Of a DNA stretch of 64,000 nt, positions 18,023 to 25,103 are shown piece by piece. The translations under genes were made by a program, and so were the position numbers. How positions within the stretch are numbered: the stretch's first letter is position 1; each line of letters begins with the position of its first letter. The notes beneath the pieces are model-generated. The model worked only from the letters and a program-made list of their open reading frames with translations. It had not been told where the DNA came from and did no database searches. The stretch comes from Poindextera sp965277425 (GTDB lineage Bacteria; Pseudomonadota; Alphaproteobacteria; Caulobacterales; Caulobacteraceae): assembly GCA_965277425.1 (NCBI GenBank), contig CBDICR010000005.1, positions 186,001-250,000 of the forward strand, written 5' to 3'.

Positions 18023-18736
18023 GTGCCCGCCCTAGCAGACTCCGAGGTTCGCGGCGCCGAGGCCGACGTGGAGGCGATCAAGGCGCAGATCGGCGCCAGC
18101 CTAGCCGCGGCGACGATTTCCGAAACGCCCTATCGTCACTGGGCGCTGAAGGGCCTGTTTCCCGACACCGTCGTCGACGCGCTGTTCGATCTGCCGGTCA
18201 AGGCGCCCGATCTGGGCGGCGTCTCGGGCGAGCGGGAACTGCACAACGACAGCCGGACCTATTTCGACAAGGACAATATCGAGCGCCGGCCGGTCTGCGC
18301 GGCGGTTGCGCGGGCCTTTCACGACCCGGACACCGCCCTGATGATCGCCGAAGCCACCGGCGCGGATCTGGATGGCTGCTATCTGCGCATCGAGTTCGCC
18401 CAGGACATTACGGGGTTCTGGCTCAGGCCGCACACGGACCTGGGCGTTAAGAGGCTGACCTTGCTCTACTATCTAGCGGAGCCGGGTCAGGAGGATCTGG
18501 GCACCGACATCTATGCGGCCGCCGATCGCTGGGCCAAACGTCCGGCCTTCCTGTGCAACGAGGCGCTGATGTTCGTGCCCAGCGACCACACCTGGCACGG
18601 GTTCGAGCCGCGCGCGATCGCCGGGGTGCGTAAGTCGATCATCGTCAACTATGTCACCGACGCCTGGCGAGACCGCGAACAACTCGCCTACGCGACCGAG
18701 CGTGTGCGCGCCTCGAGCAATCGCCGCACCGCCTGA
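18023..18736 (+). CDS. 2OG-Fe(II) oxygenase family protein (237 residues)
   Basis: A small non-haem iron oxygenase. Iron ligands are His137 and Asp139 in the RPHTDLG motif and His192 in TWHGFEP; Arg203 in GVRKS would bind 2-oxoglutarate. I chose the GTG with AAGGA eight bases upstream; a TTG six codons earlier is possible. The layout HTD...WHG...GxR is shared with the gene at 19758-20396, so the two are paralogues. Its 3' end overlaps the convergent ELM1-like gene by 49 bases. The predicted role is hydroxylation of an unknown substrate, possibly a glycan or lipid given the glycosyltransferases nearby. Confidence 0.78.
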   Translation: MPALADSEVRGAEADVEAIKAQIGASLAAATISETPYRHWALKGLFPDTVVDALFDLPVKAPDLGGVSGERELHNDSRTYFDKDNIERRPVCAAVARAFHDPDTALMIAEATGADLDGCYLRIEFAQDITGFWLRPHTDLGVKRLTLLYYLAEPGQEDLGTDIYAAADRWAKRPAFLCNEALMFVPSDHTWHGFEPRAIAGVRKSIIVNYVTDAWRDREQLAYATERVRASSNRRTA

Positions 18737-19653
18737 GCGGCGAGGTCTGTCGCATCCACCCGCCCCCGATCGCGGGCAGCAACCGGGCCGCCGGTAAACG
18801 GCGCGATCAACTCATCGTCGATCAGGGTTTGCAGGAATTTTGCGTGGCGCCCGTTCTGCGGCTGGCCGAACACATCGACCGGATGGCCGGTCGCCAGGGC
18901 TTCGGAGATCATCGAGACACTGTCGCTGGTGACCACCAGCCGATCGGCCAGGGCGAGCACGCCCAGATAGGGATTGTCGCTCATACGGTCCCAGATGAAG
19001 ACGCCGGCGTCGTCGGCGAAGGCGGCCTCGATGGCGGCGATCAGGGCCGCCGGCGTGCGGCGCGATGGGGCGATGGCCAGCCTGTCGCCGCCCTCGCGGC
19101 GCAGGCGCGCCAGCGCCTGGATCAGGCCTTCCGTCGGGAAGGCGCGCCCGCTCGTGGGTCCGCCGATCAGCACGCCGGTCAGCGGTTCGGCGACGGACCG
19201 AAGCCGGCCGCGCCAAAGATCGGCCGCCTCGGCTAGCCTGGACGGCGTGACGCCATGCAGGGCGGTGGCGACCTTCATCACGTTCGGGCCGCAAACCCCG
19301 TCGTGCTTCATGGCGATGACCAGGTCGAAGCTGTCGGGCCGCACCAGCGGATCCTGGACGTGAACGGTCGCGGTGCGACCGCCGCTGGCGCGCCGGATAG
19401 CCATGGACAGCGCCGCCGTGCGCCGGCCGCAGCTGATCAGAAGGTCCGGCCAGGGCGGTTCCGGCCGCTCGCGCGCCGGATCGAGCAGGGCGAAGGGATT
19501 GGGCGTCAACGCAACCGGTAGCCGGTCCCACGGAAACCGCAGGCCGACCACGAGTTCGCGCGGATCGAGGACCAGCCGCTCCGCCAAGCCGCGCGCCTGG
19601 CTGCGGAATCCCGCCTCGCCCGTGGTCATGAACCAACAGCTCATCGGGGTCAT
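18688..19653 (-). CDS. ELM1 (mitochondrial fission ELM1-like) family protein, predicted GT-B fold
   Basis: A 321-residue member of the ELM1 family, a GT-B-like fold widespread in alphaproteobacteria and named from a plant mitochondrial fission factor. Family features include the TTGEAGFRSQARGLA start, an ISCGRRTA segment near 75, VHVQDP near 99 and the TSDSVSMISEA motif in the C-terminal half. It is cytosolic or peripheral, without a signal. The ATG chosen is the first reasonable one, with GGAG about 11 bases upstream. In bacteria the family is often placed near lipopolysaccharide functions; a sugar-transfer role is predicted but unproven. It lies between two oxygenase paralogues. Confidence 0.82.
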   Translation of the reverse strand: MTPMSCWFMTTGEAGFRSQARGLAERLVLDPRELVVGLRFPWDRLPVALTPNPFALLDPARERPEPPWPDLLISCGRRTAALSMAIRRASGGRTATVHVQDPLVRPDSFDLVIAMKHDGVCGPNVMKVATALHGVTPSRLAEAADLWRGRLRSVAEPLTGVLIGGPTSGRAFPTEGLIQALARLRREGGDRLAIAPSRRTPAALIAAIEAAFADDAGVFIWDRMSDNPYLGVLALADRLVVTSDSVSMISEALATGHPVDVFGQPQNGRHAKFLQTLIDDELIAPFTGGPVAARDRGRVDATDLAAQAVRRLLEARTRSVA

Positions 19654-19757
19654 TTCGCCAGAACGCTCCGGATGCCGCACATAAGCCAGCCTATAGCCAA
19701 AGGATTCGGGGTTACGATATGGGGGACATACGACGGGCGGGACGGAAAGGAGCGGAA

Positions 19758-20396
19758 ATGGATTTTCTCGATATCGACGCGCTCAGCGCCACGCCCTTGA
19801 ACCACGATCCTTTCGATTATCTGATCCTGGAGCGTTTCGTGCGGCCGCAGACGCGGCCGGCGATCGCGGCCGCCTATCCGAAGATCGCCAAGCCCGGCTC
19901 CTTCACGCTCGAAGACGTCGAGGTCAAGGGCGCGCTGGCCGACCTGATCGAGAACCTGAGGGGCGAGGCCTTCCGCCGCGCAATCGAAGCCAAGTTCGAC
20001 ATCGACCTGGCCGACAAGGCCACGACCTTCACCGTCCGCGGCATGTGCGGCGAGCGGGACGGCGACATCCACACCGATTCCAAGTCGAAGATCATCACCA
20101 TCCTGATCTATCTGAACGACGACTGGGCGCCCGACGGCGGCCGCTTGCGGCTGCTCAGGAACGATCATGACCTGGAAGACTATGCCGCCGAGGCGCCGCC
20201 CGATTTCGGCGCCCTGGTCGCCTTCCGGCGCGCCGACAACTCCTGGCACGGCCACAAGCGGTTCATCGGCGCGCGGCGCGTGCTGCAGATGAACTGGGTC
20301 ACCTCCGAAGGCATCGCCCAGTGGCAGCGGCTCAGGCATCGCCTGTCGGCCGCGGTCAAACGCCTCTCACCCGCCCGCGCCGTCAGCGCCGCCTAG
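19758..20396 (+). CDS. 2OG-Fe(II) oxygenase family protein (212 residues)
   Basis: Second small oxygenase of the locus. Iron ligands are His105 and Asp107 in the DIHTDSK motif and His164 in SWHGHKR; Arg173 or 174 follows in IGARR. The ATG has AAAGGAG at ideal spacing, which rejects a longer N-terminus. It is divergent from the ELM1-like gene (104-base gap, shared promoter region) and 21 bases ahead of the GT39-type gene, so it is probably cotranscribed with that glycosyltransferase. Together with its paralogue at 18023-18736 it suggests two successive modifications of the same type of molecule. Substrate unknown. Confidence 0.8.
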   Translation: MDFLDIDALSATPLNHDPFDYLILERFVRPQTRPAIAAAYPKIAKPGSFTLEDVEVKGALADLIENLRGEAFRRAIEAKFDIDLADKATTFTVRGMCGERDGDIHTDSKSKIITILIYLNDDWAPDGGRLRLLRNDHDLEDYAAEAPPDFGALVAFRRADNSWHGHKRFIGARRVLQMNWVTSEGIAQWQRLRHRLSAAVKRLSPARAVSAA

Positions 20397-20417
20397 GCGG
20401 TTACAGCGCCCCACGTC

Positions 20418-21905
20418 ATGGCCAAGCCGCCGCGATCGCTGATCGTCTTCCTCATCGCGGTGACGCTGGCCAGGCTCTGCGCCGCGGCGTTCATCCCGCT
20501 CAGCGAGGACGAGGCCTATTACCGGCTGTGGGCCGGCAGTCTGCAGTTCGGCTATTTCGACCATCCGCCGATGATCGCCTGGTGGGTGCGCGCCGGCATG
20601 AGCCTCGCCGGCGACAATCCGCTCGGCGTGCGGCTGCTGCCGGCGCTCTCGTCCGGCCTGGCCAGCCTGGTGGTCTTCGACATCGCCGGCCGCATCGGCG
20701 CCGGCGAACGCGCCGCGGTGCGCGCGGCCGTCTGGTTCAACGCCACGCTGCTGATCGGCGTCGGCGGCATCCTCGCCATTCCCGACGCGCCGAACATCCT
20801 GTTCTGGGCCCTGACGCTGGCCTGCCTGACGCGAATCGACGGCCCACGAGGCGGCGCCTGGTGGCTGGCCGCCGGCGTGGCGGCGGGCCTGGCGACGCTG
20901 TCGAAATATTCCGCCCTGTTCATCGCCCCGGGCGTGCTGCTCTGGCTGGTGCTGAAGCCCGGCGGCTGGCGCGAGTTGCGCCGTCCCTGGCCCTGGGCGG
21001 CCGTCCTGATCGCCGGCGGCCTGTTCGCCATCAACGCCGCCTGGAACGCAGAGCATCACTGGGTCACCTTCATCCGGCAGTTCGGCCGCGTCGCACCCAG
21101 CGCATTCGCGCCGGAAAACCTCATCTGGTTCATCGGCGGCCAGGTCGTGCTGCTCAATCCCTACATCGCCTATTTCGCTGGACGGGGCGCGGTAGGGGTC
21201 TGGCGATCCAAGGCGCCGCCGCAGGTCGATCTTGGCCTTGTGCTCAACACCTGCCTGCCCTTCATCGCCTATCTGATGCTGCACAGCCTGCATGATCGGG
21301 CGGAGGCGCACTGGACGGCGCCGCTCTATCCCGCCCTGGCCATCCTCGCCGCCTGCGCGGCGGACGCCGTCGCCGGCAAGGGCTATCTGGCCGGCGCCAG
21401 ACGCCGCGCCGCGGCCGTCGGCCTGGCCATCTCGGCGCTCGCCCTGATCCACCTGGCCGTCCAGGCGACCGATTTCGGCCTGTCCGACCCGGCGCTCGCC
21501 TTCCGCGGCTGGCGCGCCCTGGCCAGCCGGGTCGAGGCGCTGCGCCTGGCCAACCACGCCGCCTGGGTGGGGACCTTGAGCTATGCCACCACCGCCGAAC
21601 TCGCGGCGAGCGGCCAGGTTCACGCCCCAGTCGTCGAGCTTCGCGAGCGCGACCGCTACCCGCCCGGCGACCGCTCCTGGAGCGCCGATCTCACCCAGCC
21701 GGGCGTCGTCGTCGATCTCGACCGCCGCGTGGCCGACCGGGGTCTGGGGACCTGTTTCAAGTCCATCACGCCGCTGCCGGGACAGGTCCGCGGCGACCCG
21801 CGCCGGCCCGGCGTCGCCTATGCGGCGTCGCGGGTCGCCGGCTCGACCCGAACCCCGGCGAACGCCGATTGCGGTTCGGGAACGGACGCCGGCGCGCCAA
21901 AATGA
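20418..21905 (+). CDS. Glycosyltransferase family 39-type integral membrane protein
   Basis: A 495-residue polytopic membrane protein of the ArnT/PMT_2 type. The acidic catalytic loop SEDEAYY (29-35) follows the first membrane helix, and FDHPPM follows near 50. About ten hydrophobic segments run to residue 365, then a soluble C-terminal tail of about 130 residues. Such enzymes use polyprenyl-phosphate sugars to glycosylate lipid or protein on the periplasmic side. The last 30 residues are Arg/Thr/Ala-rich and unlike the core. The stop codon overlaps the start of the next small ORF by four bases. The gene follows the 2OG oxygenase by 21 bases. Confidence 0.85.
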   Translation: MAKPPRSLIVFLIAVTLARLCAAAFIPLSEDEAYYRLWAGSLQFGYFDHPPMIAWWVRAGMSLAGDNPLGVRLLPALSSGLASLVVFDIAGRIGAGERAAVRAAVWFNATLLIGVGGILAIPDAPNILFWALTLACLTRIDGPRGGAWWLAAGVAAGLATLSKYSALFIAPGVLLWLVLKPGGWRELRRPWPWAAVLIAGGLFAINAAWNAEHHWVTFIRQFGRVAPSAFAPENLIWFIGGQVVLLNPYIAYFAGRGAVGVWRSKAPPQVDLGLVLNTCLPFIAYLMLHSLHDRAEAHWTAPLYPALAILAACAADAVAGKGYLAGARRRAAAVGLAISALALIHLAVQATDFGLSDPALAFRGWRALASRVEALRLANHAAWVGTLSYATTAELAASGQVHAPVVELRERDRYPPGDRSWSADLTQPGVVVDLDRRVADRGLGTCFKSITPLPGQVRGDPRRPGVAYAASRVAGSTRTPANADCGSGTDAGAPK

Positions 21906-22096
21906 CGCTCAAAACGGCTGAAACCTCGGCGATCGGGTGGCGCGATCTGGTGATCGAGGGCCGCCTGCCCCGGTTCGCCCTGGTCTGCGCCGGGACCTGG
22001 CTGGGGGCGGCCGACGAGCTGATGACCGCGACCGCCGCCTTCGTTCCGTTCGGCGCGGCCGCCTGCGTCACCGCGCGGGCGGCTCTTAACGCATAG
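21902..22096 (+). CDS. Short ORF (64 residues), possible MFS transporter remnant
   Basis: An ATG overlapping the preceding stop opens a 64-codon frame. Residues about 20-45 resemble the first helix of major facilitator transporters (RLPRFALVCAGTWLGAADEL), but the frame then diverges into an Ala-rich tail and stops. No further transporter sequence follows. It is either a small membrane protein or the stub of a truncated transporter gene. I see no ribosome site apart from translational coupling. The 200 bases after it have no gene. Confidence 0.35.
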   Translation: MTLKTAETSAIGWRDLVIEGRLPRFALVCAGTWLGAADELMTATAAFVPFGAAACVTARAALNA

Positions 22097-22207
22097 CTTG
22101 TTTATTCGCCCTGTGGTGGCCAACACTTGATAAACCATGCCTGACTTGAAGGTCTGGCCGAGATGACGCCCATCCTCGTCAATCCGCCCGTAGGCGTTCA
22201 AACACTA

Positions 22208-22224
22208 GTGTCGCAAAACGACAC
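22208..22224. promoter_or_regulatory. Candidate operator palindrome upstream of the TadG-like gene
   Basis: GTGTCG and CGACAC are separated by CAAAA, in an AT-richer stretch 75 bases before the TadG-like start. The sequence is a plausible dimeric repressor site in a promoter region. The regulator is unknown. Confidence 0.35.
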
Positions 22225-22298
22225 AACTGTATTCATTCACTATTTATGCATTGCCTCTAGGCTTGACCCGAACGGCTAAGGCGAGGGACCGGTTGGGG

Positions 22299-23534
22299 AT
22301 GGAGACGCGCAAGGCCTCGTGGAGGCGTGGGTTGGTGGCGCGTCTCTGCGACCGGAGCGGCAGCGTCGCATTGATCTTCGCGATGATGACACCAACCCTG
22401 ATCATCCTTGGGCTGGGCGCGATCGAGATTTCACAGGTTCAGAACGACCGGCAGGCTACCCAGGACGTTGCGGACGCGGCGGCGCTTTGGGGCGCCAGTC
22501 AACTGAACATCGCTCCAACCGGCGCCGATCAGCGAACCCAGCAATATGCACAAGGTCAGCTCGGCGCGGTGGCCGCCCACGCTCAGGTGAGCGTCGCCGC
22601 CAGTATCGTCCAGCCATCGACAATGACGGTCACGATCAGCACCTACCGCATGTCCTTCTTCGGAAATCTGCTGCCGGCGGGCGGATTCCATACGAGCGTC
22701 AAGGCGACGGCGATGACCGAAGGGCAATCGCCCTTGTGCGTCCTGGTCATGGGCGTCTCGCCCAACGACAATCTGCACCTGACCGGCGGCTCGCAGTTGC
22801 AGGCGCCATGCCTCGTGCACGGCAATGAGCAGATTCAGGTCGATCCGGCCGCGGCGCTCGCGGCGACGGTGGCCGAGGCGGGCACGACGGCCACGGGCCC
22901 GATCACACCTGCGGCCAATATCGGCGCGCCGGTCGTTCCAGATCCCTTCACGGGGCTGAATACGGCGTTCCCGAGCAACTGCGCAGTGGCTCCCGGCGCG
23001 AACAACGTCAACATAACAAGCAGCGAGACCCTGCCCGCCGGCGTCCATTGCGGCGCGATGACGGTCGTCGGCAACACGGTTCTGACCCTCGCCCCCGGCG
23101 AACACTATTTCGGCGGCAACTTGACGCTAAAGGGCGGTGCCCAGTTGACCGGAGCCGACGTGGTGATGATCTTCGCCAACGGGGTCAGCCTTGATTTCAA
23201 GGGCGCCTCGAACATCAGCCTTGTCGGTCGTCAAAGCGGCCCGCTTGCGGGTTTCGTCATCATCGTGGACCGCGCCGACACCGGTGTGTTCACCCTGCAA
23301 AGCGACCCGTTCACCAATGTCACCGGGGCCATCTATGTCCCGAACGCCACCTTGAACGTGCAAGGCAGCCAGAAGGCCGGCCAGTCGTCGGACTGGACCG
23401 TTATCGCCGCCAGCGCGATGACCATGACCGGCTCGCCCAACCTGGTGATCAACACCAGCTACGCCGGATCGAGCGTGCCCGTGCCGGTCGGCGTTGGTCC
23501 CGGAAAGTCGGGAAAGCTGGCGCTCGTTCAATAG
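22299..23534 (+). CDS. TadG-like protein (Flp pilus assembly Tad-domain family)
   Basis: A 411-residue protein with an N-terminal Tad domain: a basic stretch, then RSGSVALIFAMMTPTLIILG as the membrane helix (about 19-40), followed by the DRQATQDVADAAAL helix that defines TadE/TadG-like proteins. The remaining 330 residues are Ser/Thr/Gly-rich beta-type sequence with no known motif, presumably periplasmic. No other tad genes lie nearby, so it is a solitary copy. The ATG has a GAGGGA stretch upstream. An IS element begins 22 bases after the stop. Its function is unknown beyond envelope location. Confidence 0.8.
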   Translation: METRKASWRRGLVARLCDRSGSVALIFAMMTPTLIILGLGAIEISQVQNDRQATQDVADAAALWGASQLNIAPTGADQRTQQYAQGQLGAVAAHAQVSVAASIVQPSTMTVTISTYRMSFFGNLLPAGGFHTSVKATAMTEGQSPLCVLVMGVSPNDNLHLTGGSQLQAPCLVHGNEQIQVDPAAALAATVAEAGTTATGPITPAANIGAPVVPDPFTGLNTAFPSNCAVAPGANNVNITSSETLPAGVHCGAMTVVGNTVLTLAPGEHYFGGNLTLKGGAQLTGADVVMIFANGVSLDFKGASNISLVGRQSGPLAGFVIIVDRADTGVFTLQSDPFTNVTGAIYVPNATLNVQGSQKAGQSSDWTVIAASAMTMTGSPNLVINTSYAGSSVPVPVGVGPGKSGKLALVQ

Positions 23535-23556
23535 CCGGCGGCGCGTTGTAGCCCTA

Positions 23557-24396
23557 GAGCCTGTGTTCAGTTGGTGGATTCCCAAATCGGCTCTTGAGTG
23601 ATTCATAGGCGGTCGGCTTAGGAGGGCCGACCGATGCGGCGTTATGCACTTCGCGACGATCAGTGGGATCGGATCAAGGATAGTCTGCCCGGTCGGGAAG
23701 GCCATGTGGGCGGGACGGCGCCGGACAATCGGCTGTTCGTGGAGGCGGTGCTCTATCGCTACCGCGCTGGCATCCCCTGGCGTGACCTGCCGTCACGCTT
23801 CGGCGACTGGAAGATCGTCCACCAGCGCCACGGCCGATGGGCCAAGAGCGGGGTTTTTGCTCGCATCTTCAAGATGTTGGCGAGCGACCACGACAACGAA
23901 TACATGATGATCGACGCCACCATCGTCCGCGCCCATCAGCACAGCGCCGGGGCGCGAAAAAAAACGGCGAGCAAGCCATCGGCCGATCCCGCGGCGGACT
24001 GACCACCAAGATCCACGCCCTGGTCGATGCGCTCGGCAACCCTTGTGGAACTGCGGCTGACGCCTGGCCAGGCCTCCGACCTTGGGCAAGCCGAGTCGCT
24101 GATCGAGCACATCGACCTTAAGGCCCTGCTCGCCGACAAGGCCTACGACGCCGATCGCCTGATCGAGCTTCTGGCCAGACGCCGAATCACCCCGGTCATT
24201 CCGCCCACCGCCAGCCGCGCGATCAAGCGCGCCTGCGACTTCGCCCTCTATTGCGAGCGCAACCTCGTCGAGCGGTTCTTCAACAAACTCAAACAGTACC
24301 GCGCCATCTCCACCCGCTACGACAAACTCGCACGCAACTTCCTCGCCGGCATCCACCTCGCCGCCAGCGTCATCTTGCTCAACTGAACACAGGCTC
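23557..24396 (+). mobile_element. IS5-family insertion sequence (IS427-like group), decayed
   Basis: The element is 840 bases with perfect 17-base terminal inverted repeats (GAGCCTGTGTTCAGTTG at the left and its exact complement at the right end). It is flanked by TA on both sides, within CTAG, consistent with a TA target duplication typical of the IS427 group. It encodes one transposase split by frame changes. The right end lies in the stop codon of the adjacent response regulator. Ends are intact, so it could still be moved by a transposase supplied in trans. Confidence 0.92.
23634..24386 (+). pseudogene. IS5-family DDE transposase with two frame breaks
   Basis: The ATG follows an AGGAGGG ribosome site. 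The N-terminal part shows the DUF4096-like opening and the first catalytic Asp in MMIDATIV. A run of eight A residues (23957-23964) allows a -1 shift into the frame continuing NGEQAIGRSRGG...HALVDALGNP, which is the normal programmed frameshift in this group. A second change near 24041-24046 is needed to reach VELRLTPGQASD and the C-terminal LADKAYD, ERFFNKLKQYR motif. That second shift fits a one-base insertion in CCTTG and is a real lesion. The protein is therefore probably inactive. Confidence 0.8.
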
Positions 24397-24998
24397 TAGG
24401 CCGCCGTCTTGGCCCGTCGCGACAAGGGCTCAAGCATGGATTGAAAATCGCTGACCAGCTCCGGCTTCAAGACACCGCCCTTATCGAGCGCGAGCGAAAG
24501 CAGGCGCGAAGTTTGTAGCGCCAGGCCGGCCAATTTGGCCTCGCAGGCGGCCAGCGCCGCGCGCGAGCCGCGATCCGCCTCGTAGGCCCGCCGCACATAG
24601 CGGATCTGATAACTCAACAATCTCCAGTTGATAGGCTTGGAAATAAAGGAGGTCGCGCCCGCGGCATAGGCCCGGTCGATGGCGGCGATATCCTCGCGGC
24701 CGGTGACCACGATCACCGGCAGGTCGCGAAGGCGGCCGCTCTCGGCGAGGCGGCTTAAGACTTCGAAGCCGTCGATTCTCGGCATTTCGAGATCGAGCAG
24801 GACAATGTCGGCGGGCCAATCGGCCAGCAGGACCAAGGCCTCGTCGCCGTCGCCGACCGCCATCACCTCGGCCTTGTCGGTGCTCAGATGGACAAGCGCG
24901 AACTCCCGTAGAATCGGATCGTCGTCGACGAACAGCACCCGCAGTTCGTCCTGCAACACATGGAAGAACGGCTGCTGTGGGTCTGATGACGCCGGCAT
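24396..24998 (-). CDS. Response regulator receiver protein with C-terminal extension
   Basis: The 200-residue protein opens with a receiver domain: acidic pocket VDDDP, phospho-acceptor Asp in VLLDLEMP, Thr in VVTGRED and Lys in ISKPI. A C-terminal helical region of about 70 residues has no DNA-binding or enzymatic motif. It may signal by protein contact. An ATG is chosen with a GGGGAG element close upstream; a TTG 11 codons earlier is possible. It is divergent from the large hybrid kinase-EAL gene across about 100 bases, so the two probably form one signalling system. Its TAG stop codon spans the IS junction yet is preserved. Confidence 0.85.
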   Translation of the reverse strand: MPASSDPQQPFFHVLQDELRVLFVDDDPILREFALVHLSTDKAEVMAVGDGDEALVLLADWPADIVLLDLEMPRIDGFEVLSRLAESGRLRDLPVIVVTGREDIAAIDRAYAAGATSFISKPINWRLLSYQIRYVRRAYEADRGSRAALAACEAKLAGLALQTSRLLSLALDKGGVLKPELVSDFQSMLEPLSRRAKTAA

Positions 24999-25103
24999 GG
25001 CTCCCCGAGGCCTGGAAAATTCACCGCTCAATTAAGCCGGCAGTCATTAATCCCCGGTAACTTCAGGGGAATTGGCCATTTTTTCAATAGACCCCATCCA
25101 AGC

